Shown here one piece after another: positions 19,232 through 28,518 of a stretch of 64,000 nucleotides of DNA (positions are counted from its first letter, which is position 1; the number at the start of each line of letters is the position of its first letter). This DNA is from Advenella incenata (GTDB taxonomy: Bacteria > Pseudomonadota > Gammaproteobacteria > Burkholderiales > Burkholderiaceae_B), in the NCBI RefSeq assembly GCF_004217095.1, contig NZ_SHKO01000004.1, positions 1 to 64,000 of the forward strand, given 5' to 3'. The notes below the pieces were generated by a model. It was given only the letters and a program-made list of their open reading frames with translations, did not search any database and was not told where the DNA came from. The translations under genes were made by a program, and so were the position numbers.

Positions 19232-21043
19232 ATGGACTGGGGTCAGGAATTAAAGGATAGTGCCTTCTGGCTTATACAGGCCTATGTGATTTCATTTGTC
19301 GCTATCGTGGCCACCGGGTGGCTGCTGACCCGCTATACCCACTGGGGGCGGCAATTCTGGAAGCTGGCCGGCGACTATTTCAATCCCCGGCGCTCAGTGC
19401 GTCCCATCGCGATGTTCAGCGTCATTCTGCTGCTCAGCCTGTCAGGCGTACGCGTCAGTGTGCTGTTTTCCAACTGGTACAACAGCATGTATACGGCGCT
19501 GCAAAAACTGGATGAGACCAGTTTCTGGATACAGATGGGCGTGTTTACCATTCTGGCCGGTATCCACATTATCCGCTCCCTGGTTACGTTCTATCTGCAG
19601 CAAGCCTTTACGATCAACTGGCGCGAATCGCTCAATGGCGTTTTCCTGAACAAATGGCTGTCGCACACCAGCTATTACCGTTCCCACTACCTCAGTACCC
19701 CGGCAGATAACCCGGATCAAAGGATTCAGCAGGATATCTCCAGCTTTGTGACGGTGTCGCTGGACCTGTGTCTGGGGGTGGTCAGTTCCCTGGTTTCGGC
19801 GGTTGCCTTTACCATTATCCTGTGGACCTTGTCCGGCGACATCACGCTGGCAGGGGTCACCATTCCGCGAGGCATGGTTTTTGCCCTGTTTATTTACATC
19901 CTGATCGCCACGGTATTTGCCTTCCGGATCGGCCGGCCCTTGATTCTGCTCAATTTCCTGGATGAAAAATTCAATGCGGACTATCGGTATTCCCTGGTCC
20001 GCGTGCGCGAATATGCCGAAAGTATCGCTTTTTACAAAGGCGAAAAAATCGAAATGGGCAAGCTGATGAGCCGTTTCAAGCAGATTATCAGCAATGTCTG
20101 GGCCATTGTGCATCGAAGCGTCAAGTTCCAGGGGTTCAACTTTTTTGTCTCGCAGACTGCGGTCATTTTTCCGTTTATTATTCAGGCGCCGCGTTTTTTC
20201 TCCGAGCAAATTACGCTGGGCGCCATGACCCAGAGTGCCCAGGCGTTTGGCACGCTGCATGACAATTTGTCGTTCTTCCGTAACGCGTACGATACCTTTG
20301 CCGGCTACAGGGCCACGTTGAATCGTCTGCACGGATTTCTCACCAATATTGAAAATGCCGACGCCTTGCCATTGCCCGATGTCCGGCAGGACGGCGACAA
20401 GGTTCTGCTTGAGGATGTGAGTATTCGCACGCCGCTGGGCCAGGAGCTGGTTAACGACCTGTCCCTGCGCGTGGAAAAAGGCCAGTCCTGGCTGCTGCAA
20501 GGCCCTTCCGGTTCGGGCAAGACAACCATACTGCGTGCCGTGGCCGGTCTGTGGCCATACTCCAGCGGCATGATCGTGCGTCCCGAGGACGATATTTTGT
20601 TCCTGTCGCAGAAGCCGTATGTGCCGGAAGGATCGCTGCTAGAGGCCCTTTATTACCCGCATGCGGTGCCGGCCGACGGCCTGGAAAAAGGGCAGCAGGC
20701 CCTGCTTGATGTTCACCTGGCTCATCTGCAATCGCGGATCGAGGAAACCGTCAGCTGGTCGCACACCTTGTCGCTGGGCGAGCAACAGCGGGTTGCCTTT
20801 GCCCGCTTGCTCCTGGCAGCGCCGTCTGCCGCCTTCATTGACGAGGCAACATCGGCAATGGACGAAGGCCTGGAAGACGCCATGTACCGTCTGGTTCACC
20901 AGCGCCTGCCAGATCTGAAACTGATCAGCGTCGGCCACCGCAGCACATTGATCCCGCAACACACGCATCTGTTGCATTTGAACGGTGACGGGACCTGGTA
21001 CTCGCGCCCTATAGAGACGCCGCCGGCACCGGCGCAGGCCTGA
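19232..21043 (+). CDS. SbmA/BacA-like ABC transporter (fused membrane and ATPase domains)
   Basis: 603 residues. Residues 1-350 are a membrane domain of the SbmA/BacA type (AGDYFNPRRSVRPIAMF, FSNWYNSMYTALQKLD, LNKWLSHTSYYR, NPDQRIQQDI). The C-terminal 220 residues are an ABC ATPase with Walker A QGPSGSGKTTILRAVAGLW, the signature SLGEQQRVAFARLL and Walker B AAFIDEATSAMDEG. This matches YddA-like and ABCD/Rv1819c-like proteins, which move peptides, vitamin B12 or fatty acyl compounds; the substrate here is unknown. The GNAT gene follows after 17 nt and is probably co-transcribed. Confidence 0.88.
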   Translation: MDWGQELKDSAFWLIQAYVISFVAIVATGWLLTRYTHWGRQFWKLAGDYFNPRRSVRPIAMFSVILLLSLSGVRVSVLFSNWYNSMYTALQKLDETSFWIQMGVFTILAGIHIIRSLVTFYLQQAFTINWRESLNGVFLNKWLSHTSYYRSHYLSTPADNPDQRIQQDISSFVTVSLDLCLGVVSSLVSAVAFTIILWTLSGDITLAGVTIPRGMVFALFIYILIATVFAFRIGRPLILLNFLDEKFNADYRYSLVRVREYAESIAFYKGEKIEMGKLMSRFKQIISNVWAIVHRSVKFQGFNFFVSQTAVIFPFIIQAPRFFSEQITLGAMTQSAQAFGTLHDNLSFFRNAYDTFAGYRATLNRLHGFLTNIENADALPLPDVRQDGDKVLLEDVSIRTPLGQELVNDLSLRVEKGQSWLLQGPSGSGKTTILRAVAGLWPYSSGMIVRPEDDILFLSQKPYVPEGSLLEALYYPHAVPADGLEKGQQALLDVHLAHLQSRIEETVSWSHTLSLGEQQRVAFARLLLAAPSAAFIDEATSAMDEGLEDAMYRLVHQRLPDLKLISVGHRSTLIPQHTHLLHLNGDGTWYSRPIETPPAPAQA

Positions 21044-21060
21044 TTGCCGGGGAGATGATA

Positions 21061-21531
21061 ATGGAACACGAACAGCCCGATATGCCCGACAACGCGAACA
21101 ATACCCCAGCGGCGCAGCTGCGCGTGGACAACTGGGACGCGCTCAAAGACCACGCATCAACGGTGCGGCACGAAGTGTTCGTGATTGAACAACAGGTGCC
21201 GCCGGAACTGGAATTGGACGAGATGGATGCGCAATGCATTCATGCGGTCGCCTATGACGCGCAGCGCCGGCCGATAGCGACCGGACGGCTGTTGCCTGAC
21301 GGCCATATCGGCCGCATGGCGGTGCGCAAGGTCGCAAGAGGCACGGGCATTGGTGGGCTGGTATTGCAACGCCTGATTCAGGCAGCGCGGGCGCGCGGCG
21401 ATGCCGAGGTGGTGCTCAGCGCCCAGGTTCATGCCATGGGATTTTATGCGCGTTACGGATTCGTGGCCGAGGGTGATGTCTATATGGATGCCGGTATTGC
21501 CCATCGCACGATGAGCCTGCAACTGGCCTGA
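21061..21531 (+). CDS. GNAT family N-acetyltransferase (ElaA-like)
   Basis: 156 residues. The acetyl-CoA binding motif A is RKVARGTGIGGLVLQRLI, followed by VVLSAQVHAMGFYARYGF, typical of GNAT enzymes. The N-terminal part (HASTVRHEVFVIEQQVPPELE) resembles ElaA and similar single-domain acetyltransferases of unknown substrate. The ATG at 21061 is chosen over 21055 because the GGGGAG ribosome site abuts the latter. It lies just after the SbmA-like transporter gene. Confidence 0.82.
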   Translation: MEHEQPDMPDNANNTPAAQLRVDNWDALKDHASTVRHEVFVIEQQVPPELELDEMDAQCIHAVAYDAQRRPIATGRLLPDGHIGRMAVRKVARGTGIGGLVLQRLIQAARARGDAEVVLSAQVHAMGFYARYGFVAEGDVYMDAGIAHRTMSLQLA

Positions 21532-21598
21532 CCGGGTTTTTTGACCGGCAGTGTGGCTACAAACTCAGCAATAGGCAAGGAACCGGGAGACTGCTCGC

Positions 21599-21988
21599 TT
21601 ATGCACCCAGCATGGGGCTTAGCCATGACCACGGGCTGTGGGCGATAGCGGCGCCCATGATATAGATGAACGTGAGCACTGCAAGCACGGCAAACAGGAC
21701 TTTTTGTCCGCGAGTGCGGGCCCGCTTGATCGCCATGGTGCCCAGGCCGATATAGAGCACCAGCCCGATCAGCTTGGCCACAATGAATGCCTGCATGCCG
21801 ATGAAAGCCAGCAGATAGAGGCCACAGACCAACAATAGCGTGTCAATCACATGGGGCGCGATACGTACAAACGGCCGCGTCAGCAGCGCTGATCCCGAGA
21901 TCGACCACCCGGCGCGCAAAATAAAAAACAGCAGACTCAGAATGGCGAGGGTCATGTGAGAATGTTTGACCATCAAATAACCGGACAT
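21599..21988 (-). CDS. SirB family inner membrane protein
   Basis: 129 residues with four membrane helices. MVKHSHMTLAILSLLFFILR at the N-terminus and RIAPHVIDTLLLVCGLYL match the SirB (SirB2) family, a small membrane protein named from Salmonella where it affects invasion gene expression; its biochemical role is unknown. The frame extends to 22204, but ATG 21988 has AGGA about 10 nt upstream and begins at the family start. Convergent with the GNAT gene and divergent from the TSUP transporter gene. Confidence 0.8.
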   Translation of the reverse strand: MSGYLMVKHSHMTLAILSLLFFILRAGWSISGSALLTRPFVRIAPHVIDTLLLVCGLYLLAFIGMQAFIVAKLIGLVLYIGLGTMAIKRARTRGQKVLFAVLAVLTFIYIMGAAIAHSPWSWLSPMLGA

Positions 21989-22188
21989 ACGGCAGCTTCC
22001 TGGTAAATACCTGACTTGCGGCAGATATATTGAGAGTAAAAGGTCGGCCTGGTGATCAATTGAGCGAACCCCAGGCTTTCCCGTGAATATGGCTGCGCCC
22101 ATTTTACCTTGGATGAACGTAAATTCCGGTATAGTTGCAGCGCTGGCCTGTTCGTCTTCTATCCCGTCAGGCTGGTGTGACCGAACGG

Positions 22189-22220
22189 GGTAGCAGGTGC
22201 TCAAGGTAGCAGGTGTTCAA
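22189..22220. repeat. 16-bp tandem duplication at the TSUP gene start
   Basis: GGTAGCAGGTGCTCAA at 22189-22204 is repeated at 22205-22220 with one change (C to T), ending one base before the ATG at 22222. Each copy contains AGGTG, so the duplication gives two candidate ribosome sites and an extra in-frame GTG (22213). Confidence 0.8.
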
Positions 22221-22221
22221 C

Positions 22222-22989
22222 ATGGAAGTAGAACTGGGCTGGAATGTTTTTCTCATTCTGTTTTTTGTGGCCATGCTGGCCGGTTTTGTGGATGCATTGG
22301 CCGGCGGCGGCGGGCTTATTGTCATTCCGGTCATGATGCTTATGGGCTTTCCGGTGCTCAATGTGCTGGCCACCAATAAACTGCAGGGTAGTGTCGGTAC
22401 GCTTGCCTCATCACTGACCATGATGCGCCGCGGCGTCATCAATTTTCGTCAATTGCGCGTGCCCGCCCTGATGTCTTTTACGGGGGCGTGTCTGGGCACG
22501 GTGCTGATCCAGATGATCGATCCGAGTGTGCTCGACTTCCTGATTCCTCTTGTTCTGCTGGCCATTGGGCTGTATTTTCTGCTGACCCCCTCGGCGGGGC
22601 AGACCGAAAGGGCCGCACGCATCGGTTCCAAGCCCTTTGAGTTCGGCGTGGTGCCGGCCATTGGTTTTTATGACGGTTTTTTCGGGCCGGGCGCAGGTTC
22701 ATTCTTTTCCCTGGCCAATATCACACTTCGCGGCATGCATATCGTCAAGGCGTCGGGGGCGGCACGCTTGTTCAACTTTGCCAGTAATGTCGCCTCGGTC
22801 GCGGTGTTTATTGTTGGCGGTCAGGTGCTGTGGCTCGTTGGCGCGGTCATGATCTGCGGCCAGATTATCGGATCGGTATCGGGCTCGGTGGTGGCGGTCA
22901 ATCATGGGGCTCGCCTGATCCGACCGCTGATCGTGGTGGTTTGTTTTGCCATGGTTATTCGGTTTCTGCTGCAGCGGTTCTGGGGTTGA
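22222..22989 (+). CDS. TSUP (TauE/SafE/YfcA) family transporter
   Basis: 255 residues with eight predicted membrane helices. The family pattern GFVDALAGGGGLIVIPVMML near the N-terminus is repeated in the second half as GFYDGFFGPGAGSFFSLANI, the inverted-repeat halves of TSUP proteins. NKLQGSVGTLASSLTMMRRG is the conserved cytoplasmic segment. Family members export sulfite or organosulfonates or transport related anions; the closest type is YfcA. An in-frame GTG at 22213 is an alternative start. Confidence 0.87.
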   Translation: MEVELGWNVFLILFFVAMLAGFVDALAGGGGLIVIPVMMLMGFPVLNVLATNKLQGSVGTLASSLTMMRRGVINFRQLRVPALMSFTGACLGTVLIQMIDPSVLDFLIPLVLLAIGLYFLLTPSAGQTERAARIGSKPFEFGVVPAIGFYDGFFGPGAGSFFSLANITLRGMHIVKASGAARLFNFASNVASVAVFIVGGQVLWLVGAVMICGQIIGSVSGSVVAVNHGARLIRPLIVVVCFAMVIRFLLQRFWG

Positions 22990-23150
22990 GCCAGCAGCAG
23001 GCAGGGGCGCCATGATTGTTTTGTCTTATCGGGCAGTGGCCTGTATTTGGACAAAGATGGCCGATTAATGTAATAGAATGGTGATAACCTAAAGCCCAGA
23101 GGCCCAGCGCGGGCCGGTGAGCAACTTATCCAATTTTAAAGAAATTACGC

Positions 23151-25604
23151 ATGGCAACGAGAAAAAAATCAGCTAATACCCAGCAGTCGTCGCTGCCGCT
23201 GCCCGAACCCGGCCACGATTACGATCCGGATGTCCCTTCACGGGAAAATATACTCAGTTTGCTGCGTGGCGCAGACAAACCGCAACCCTTGCAGCAGCTT
23301 ATCAATCACTTCAATCTGACCCGGCAGGGGGGCGTAGACGGCCTGGAAAAACGCCTGGCCGCCATGCAGCGTGACGGTCAACTGGACAATACGCCACTGG
23401 GCTGGCAGGTCACGGCAAAGCCCAAAGATTATGTGATTGGGCGTGTACAGGGACATCGCGATGGTTTTGGCTTTCTGATTCCTGAAGATGGCAGCCAGGA
23501 TCTGTTCCTGTCTCCACGCGAAATGCTCAAGGTATTGCATGGCGACCGGGTACAGGTCAAACCCACCGGAGAATATCGCGGCAAGCCCGAAGGCACCATT
23601 GTTGAAGTGCTGGAACGCAGCACCAACCGGCTGGTAGGCCGTCTGCTGCAGGAGCAGGGCATATACGTGGTGGCGCCCGAAGACCAGCGCATTAAGCATG
23701 ACATTCTGGTGCCCGCATCGGATGTAGGCGGCGCCCAGCATGGCCAGGTGGTCACGGTTGAAATCGTGCAACAGCCTACCCGCCATACTCAGCCGCTCGG
23801 ACGCATTATCGAAGTGCTCGGAGAAATTGACGATCCGGGCATGGAAATTGAGATTGCGGTTCGCAAGTTTGATGTGCCTGTCGGCTTTTCCGAGGCGGCG
23901 CTGGCGCAGGCAGATGCACTGCCGGAAACCGTGATGCAGCGGGATCTGAATGGTCGCGTTGATCTGCGCGACGTGCCTTTTATTACGATTGACGGCGAGG
24001 ACGCCCGCGACTTTGATGACGCGGTCTACTGCGAACCGGTCAATATCGGTACAGAACAACGGCGGCGCAAGGGATGGCGCCTGCTGGTGGCCATTGCCGA
24101 TGTCAGTCATTATGTGCGTCCTGAAGACGCCATTGACACCGATGCACTGGCCCGCGGCACCAGCGTTTACTTTCCGCGGCGAGTTATCCCCATGCTGCCC
24201 GAGAAGCTGTCCAATGGACTCTGTTCGCTCAATCCGCAGGTAGATCGCCTGGTGCTGGTGTGCGATATGGTGATCCCGGCCACCGGCGCCAAGGCCGGCA
24301 CGGTTGCTGCCTATCAATTCTATAATGCGGTCATCCATTCGCATGAACGCACTACTTATACTCAGATCTGGACAGCGCTGCAACAAATTGACGGGCCTAC
24401 TGCCCGTGCTTTAAAACATGTGTTGCCGCATATCCAGGACTTGTATACGCTTTATCAACTGCTCGATGGCACCCGCAAGCAGCGCGGCGCGATGGATTTT
24501 GACACCATTGAAACCAAGATTATCAGCAACGAACTGGGCAAGATCGAGCAGATCGTCCCGCATGTGCGCAACGATGCACATAAGCTCATCGAAGAATGCA
24601 TGCTGGCCGCCAATACCTGCGCGGCCGAGTTTGTCAAGGCCAACAAGCGCCTGAGTCTGTATCGTGTGCATGAAGGGCCGACACCGGAAAAACTGAAAAA
24701 TCTGCGCGAGTATCTGCGCACGCTGGGCCTGTCCCTGGCCGGGGGCGACGAACCCAGCGGCAAGGATTACGCCGCGTTGCTCGACGCAGCACGGGCCCGC
24801 CCCGATTTTCAAATCATCCAGACTATGGCGCTGCGCTCCATGCAGCAGGCGATCTATAGTCCTGATGATGCCGGGCACTTCGGCCTGGCCTATCCCAGCT
24901 ATACGCATTTTACGTCGCCGATCCGGCGCTACCCGGATCTGCTGACCCATCGTGTCATCAAGGCCATTTTGGCCAAGCGCGCTTATGTTCCGGAAACTGC
25001 CGGCGTGGCGTGGGTTGAAGGCGAGTCACGCCAGCAGCATGAACACGCTCTGTGGGAGAAGCTGGGGATTGTCCTGTCGGCTTACGAACGCCGGGCCGAC
25101 GATGCCTCGCGCGATGTTGAAGCGTGGCTCAAATGCTGGTTCGTACGCGAGCATGTGGGTGAAGTATTCAGCGGCAAGGTCACCGGTGTCACCTCGTTTG
25201 GCCTGTTCATCACGCTCGATACGCTTTATGTCGAAGGGCTGGTGCACGTGTCAGAGTTGGGAACCGATTACTTCCAGTTCAATGAAAGCCTGAACGAATT
25301 GCGCGGCGAGCGCACGGGCAAGAAATACCGGCTGACAGACAGTGTGCAGGTGCAGGTGACACGCGTGGATCTGGAAGCGCGCCGCATCGAGTTTGCCCTG
25401 GTCAAAGGCATTACCTACGATTCTCTGCGCAAGGAAGCCCAGCGCCAGGATACACCGCCGCGACAACCCAAGCGGGCAGCCAAGCCCAAGCCGGCCGGCA
25501 TCAAAAGCCGCGGACAGCAGGCGCTTGAGCGTCGGACCGCGGCAAAAAAAGCCGGCAAAAAGGCTGCACAGCCCGCCGGCAAGAAAGCATCCCGCCGTCG
25601 CTGA
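23151..25604 (+). CDS. rnr: Ribonuclease R
   Basis: 817 residues, the usual length. RNase R is a 3'-5' exonuclease that degrades structured RNA. Order of domains: N-terminal winged helix (SLLRGADKPQPLQQLINHF), cold-shock domains (IGRVQGHRDGFGFLIPEDG), the RNB catalytic domain with the metal-binding aspartates in DGEDARDFDDAVY (near 281) and SPIRRYPDLLTHR, an S1 domain (FSGKVTGVTSFGLFITL near 665), and a lysine/arginine-rich tail. rlmB follows 101 nt downstream, as in many proteobacteria. Confidence 0.96.
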   Translation: MATRKKSANTQQSSLPLPEPGHDYDPDVPSRENILSLLRGADKPQPLQQLINHFNLTRQGGVDGLEKRLAAMQRDGQLDNTPLGWQVTAKPKDYVIGRVQGHRDGFGFLIPEDGSQDLFLSPREMLKVLHGDRVQVKPTGEYRGKPEGTIVEVLERSTNRLVGRLLQEQGIYVVAPEDQRIKHDILVPASDVGGAQHGQVVTVEIVQQPTRHTQPLGRIIEVLGEIDDPGMEIEIAVRKFDVPVGFSEAALAQADALPETVMQRDLNGRVDLRDVPFITIDGEDARDFDDAVYCEPVNIGTEQRRRKGWRLLVAIADVSHYVRPEDAIDTDALARGTSVYFPRRVIPMLPEKLSNGLCSLNPQVDRLVLVCDMVIPATGAKAGTVAAYQFYNAVIHSHERTTYTQIWTALQQIDGPTARALKHVLPHIQDLYTLYQLLDGTRKQRGAMDFDTIETKIISNELGKIEQIVPHVRNDAHKLIEECMLAANTCAAEFVKANKRLSLYRVHEGPTPEKLKNLREYLRTLGLSLAGGDEPSGKDYAALLDAARARPDFQIIQTMALRSMQQAIYSPDDAGHFGLAYPSYTHFTSPIRRYPDLLTHRVIKAILAKRAYVPETAGVAWVEGESRQQHEHALWEKLGIVLSAYERRADDASRDVEAWLKCWFVREHVGEVFSGKVTGVTSFGLFITLDTLYVEGLVHVSELGTDYFQFNESLNELRGERTGKKYRLTDSVQVQVTRVDLEARRIEFALVKGITYDSLRKEAQRQDTPPRQPKRAAKPKPAGIKSRGQQALERRTAAKKAGKKAAQPAGKKASRRR

Positions 25605-25638
25605 TCAAGCACGATATCAGCGATCAGGCCATCAGGAG

Positions 25639-25675
25639 CCCGATGCGTGTATCCTCTCTGGATCAGCGCATCGGG
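25639..25675. other. Perfect 9-bp stem-loop between rnr and rlmB
   Basis: CCCGATGCG (25639-25647) pairs with CGCATCGGG (25667-25675), with a nested ATCC/GGAT stem. No T run follows on the + strand, so it is more likely a processing or stability element than a full terminator. Confidence 0.6.
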
Positions 25676-25705
25676 TGGTAAATATATTGAGTTCAGGAAC
25701 CTATT

Positions 25706-26440
25706 ATGTCTAGCCGTCAGATACTGGCAGGATTTCATGCCGTGACTGCAAGAATGCGTCATGCAGCCGATTCCATCCGGGAAATTTATATAGAAGCGTC
25801 GCGCAGCGACAAACGCATGCAGAGCCTGGTTGACCTGGCCAAACAACACGAAATCAAGGTCATTCCCGTGTCGCCGGACCGGCTAGAAGGCCTGGCCAAA
25901 GGCGTGCGTCATCAGGGCGTGGTAGCGGTGGCGGATCCCAAACAGCTGGCAGTCAACGTCGACGATGTGCTCGATGTCATCACCGAGCCGGCGCATTTGC
26001 TGATTCTGGACGGCGTGACTGATCCGCACAATCTGGGCGCCTGTCTGCGTACTGCAGATGCGGCTGGCGTGCATGCGGTGATCGCACCGAAGGATCGGGC
26101 GGTCGGGCTGAACGCAACCGTGCAGCGGGTTGCCTGCGGCGCTGCCGATACCGTGCCCTATATCATGGTCACCAATCTGGCCAGAACGATGCGGGCGCTC
26201 AAGGACCGGGATATCTGGCTTGTCGGTACCGATGATGAGGCCTCCAGCGATATGCATGCGGTTGACGCCCGAAGCGCGGTGGCCTGGGTCATGGGCGCCG
26301 AGGGCGAGGGCCTGCGGAGACTGACACGGGAAACCTGTGACCAACTGGTCCGGATCCCGATGCTGGGGTCTGTCGAAAGCCTGAATGTAAGCGTTGCCAG
26401 TGCGGTGTGTCTGTTTGAGACTGTCCGTCAGAGAAAGTAA
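25706..26440 (+). CDS. rlmB: 23S rRNA (guanosine-2'-O)-methyltransferase
   Basis: 244 residues, SPOUT/TrmH family. It methylates the ribose of G2251 (E. coli numbering) in 23S rRNA. The N-terminal L30e-like substrate-binding domain starts [19 protein letters not shown]. The three SPOUT motifs are [34 protein letters not shown] and [18 protein letters not shown]. It follows rnr, a common pairing. Confidence 0.95.
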   Translation: MSSRQILAGFHAVTARMRHAADSIREIYIEASRSDKRMQSLVDLAKQHEIKVIPVSPDRLEGLAKGVRHQGVVAVADPKQLAVNVDDVLDVITEPAHLLILDGVTDPHNLGACLRTADAAGVHAVIAPKDRAVGLNATVQRVACGAADTVPYIMVTNLARTMRALKDRDIWLVGTDDEASSDMHAVDARSAVAWVMGAEGEGLRRLTRETCDQLVRIPMLGSVESLNVSVASAVCLFETVRQRK

Positions 26441-26459
26441 TTTTTATCAGAGATGCAAT

Positions 26460-27704
26460 ATGAAGGAAAAACAGCTGACAACAACTGTGTTGCACGCCGA
26501 TCGGCGTGATCGTATAGAGCATGGGGCCATTCATAAGCCCATCCATGTGTCGACCGAGTACGCCTATGCTGATGCGCGTGAACTGGCGGCGGTATTTCAG
26601 GGTAAGCCTGGATACACCTACGCCCGCCAGGGCACACCGACCACGGCGGCGCTTGAAAACAAAATTACCCTGCTGGAGCAGGGCAAAGGAACCGTCACTT
26701 TTGCCACTGGCATGGCTGCGCTAAGCGCTATCTTCCTGACGCTGCTGCGCAAGGGCGATCACCTTATTTCCAGCAGTTACATTTTCGGCAATACGAACAG
26801 CCTGCTGGGTACGTTGACGCAGTTCGGCATCGATATCACGTTTGTGGATCCGTCCGACGCGGCCAGCATCGGCTCGGCGATCCGGCCCGAAACCCGCATG
26901 GTGTTTGTTGAAACTATTGCCAATCCGGGAACCCAGATTGCCGATCTGGAGAATATTGGCTTGCTGTGTCGCGACCATAATTTGGTGTACGTCGTAGACA
27001 ATACGCTGACATCGCCGTATCTGCTCAAGGGCCGCGATGTGCACGCGGCGCTGGTCATGAACTCGCTGTCAAAATATATTTGCGGCCATGGCAACGCCCT
27101 GGGCGGTTCCGTTACCAACACCGGGCTGTATGACTGGTCTACATATGCAAATATTTACGATGATTATAAAAAAGGCAGTTCTGACAGCTGGGGATTGACC
27201 CAGATTAAAAAGAAAGGGCTGCGTGATATGGGCGGGACCTTGTCAGCTGAGGCCGCGCATAAAATTGCAGTGGGCGCCGAAACGCTTGCCTTGCGTATGA
27301 ATCAGGCTTGCTCCAATGCATTTGCGCTGGCCAGGTTTTTGCAATCCCATCCGGCAATTGCGAGCGTGCGTTATCCAGGGCTGGCCGATCACCCACAACA
27401 TGAGTTGGCTACAAGGCTTTTTGGCGGCCGCTATGGCGCGCTACTGGGCGTAGAATTGATTGACGACATTGACTGTTTTGATTTTCTCAATGCGCTGGAC
27501 GTTGTTATACTGGCAACGCATTTGGGCGATTCGCGGACCCTGTCGCTGCCGGTGGCGCATACCATTTATTATGAAATGGGTGCACAGCGGCGGGCGCAAA
27601 TGGGGATCGGCGATAACCTGTTGCGAATCTCTGTGGGCATTGAAGATGAAGTTGATCTGATCAATGATTTTACTCAGGCGCTTGATCGCTGCATGGGGAA
27701 ATAG
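26460..27704 (+). CDS. Cystathionine gamma-synthase family PLP enzyme
   Basis: 414 residues, Cys/Met metabolism PLP family. The PLP lysine is in LVMNSLSKYICGHGNALGG. Other blocks are YTYARQGTPTTAALENKI, GTVTFATGMAALSAIF and the C-terminal GIGDNLLRISVGIEDEVDL. Members include cystathionine gamma-synthase, beta- and gamma-lyases and O-acylhomoserine sulfhydrylases; this sequence does not allow a safe choice, though a role in methionine/cysteine or volatile sulfur metabolism is likely. ATG 26460 with AGAG upstream is preferred over the in-frame 26394, which lies inside rlmB. It starts 19 nt after rlmB. Confidence 0.87.
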   Translation: MKEKQLTTTVLHADRRDRIEHGAIHKPIHVSTEYAYADARELAAVFQGKPGYTYARQGTPTTAALENKITLLEQGKGTVTFATGMAALSAIFLTLLRKGDHLISSSYIFGNTNSLLGTLTQFGIDITFVDPSDAASIGSAIRPETRMVFVETIANPGTQIADLENIGLLCRDHNLVYVVDNTLTSPYLLKGRDVHAALVMNSLSKYICGHGNALGGSVTNTGLYDWSTYANIYDDYKKGSSDSWGLTQIKKKGLRDMGGTLSAEAAHKIAVGAETLALRMNQACSNAFALARFLQSHPAIASVRYPGLADHPQHELATRLFGGRYGALLGVELIDDIDCFDFLNALDVVILATHLGDSRTLSLPVAHTIYYEMGAQRRAQMGIGDNLLRISVGIEDEVDLINDFTQALDRCMGK

Positions 27705-27824
27705 ACAAGGCAAAATTTGATTTTTGCACAGTGCCGGGGTGTATGAAAAAAAACACAATATTTCGTTTTTGATTGAAATTTGTTAAAAAGCTAATAAATA
27801 TGCGGCTGTTGCCAGGTTTTTTTC

Positions 27825-27856
27825 TTGACAGCCATTCATTTAGAGGCGATTATATT
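27825..27856 (+). promoter_or_regulatory. hupB: Probable hupB promoter
   Basis: TTGACA (27825-27830) is followed by an A/T-rich -10 zone at 27848-27856 (GATTATATT; GATTAT at 17-nt spacing or TATATT at 20). It lies about 45 nt upstream of the HU start, after a long A/T-rich tract. Confidence 0.6.
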
Positions 27857-27901
27857 CCGGATGAATTAACCATCATAATTTACTAACTTGGGGTTGTCTG
27901 A

Positions 27902-28174
27902 ATGAACAAAACAGAACTCGTTGAATACATCGCTACCAAAGCAGATATCTCTAAAGCTGCTGCTGGCCGCTCTCTTGATGCCGTTATCGCTGCTGTTAAA
28001 CAACAGCTGAAAAAAGGCGGTACCGTAACACTGGTTGGCTTCGGCACTTTTGCCGTTTCTACCCGCGCTGCTCGCACTGGCCGTAACCCACGCACTGGTG
28101 AAGCCATCAAAATCAAGAAAGCTAAAGTGCCTAAGTTCCGTCCAGGTAAAGCACTGAAAGACGCTGTCAACTAA
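27902..28174 (+). CDS. hupB: DNA-binding protein HU (beta type)
   Basis: 90 residues, exactly HU length. HU is a histone-like dimer that bends DNA and shapes the nucleoid. The N-terminal helices ([20 protein letters not shown]) and the DNA-binding arm ([20 protein letters not shown]) are canonical. Codon use is strongly biased, as expected for an abundant protein. It has a TTGACA promoter and a strong terminator of its own, so it is monocistronic. Confidence 0.97.
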   Translation: MNKTELVEYIATKADISKAAAGRSLDAVIAAVKQQLKKGGTVTLVGFGTFAVSTRAARTGRNPRTGEAIKIKKAKVPKFRPGKALKDAVN

Positions 28175-28230
28175 TTCAGCGTTGAGAGTGGGCCGCCGCT
28201 GCACAAGGCAGCGGGCTGGCCGCACACAAA

Positions 28231-28270
28231 CAAAAAGCCGGTTGCTTGAAAAAGCAGTCGGCTTTTTGTT
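28231..28270 (+). terminator. hupB: Terminator of hupB
   Basis: Long stem AAAAAGCCG-TTGCTT pairing with AAGCA-TCGGCTTTTT around a GAAA loop, followed by GTTTGG. It is nearly symmetrical, so it could also act on the other strand. Confidence 0.9.
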
Positions 28271-28518
28271 TGGTCGTTGTAGCGCCTTGTCGTTATTGGG
28301 CAAGCCAGATGTTTGAAACAATGTTTCGATTGCCGGATCGCCGTGCCCGATACCCATGTTCATATTGGCGTTTGCCGGAAAACGATTGTTTGCAAAGAAA
28401 AGTCTTTATTATTTTCGCCAGACTCAAGTATTATTTTGGCTAGCGTTAAGTTGTTGCATTGCCACGAGTCGGCCGTTGTCGATATCCGACATCTACAAAT
28501 ACTTAAATGGGGAACATT

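Noticed and set aside
22189-22220. CRISPR-like repeat
   Set aside because: Only two directly adjacent copies without spacers; a simple tandem duplication.
23238-24386. 382-codon - strand open frame inside rnr
   Set aside because: Antisense shadow of RNase R; long antisense frames are common in GC-biased genes.
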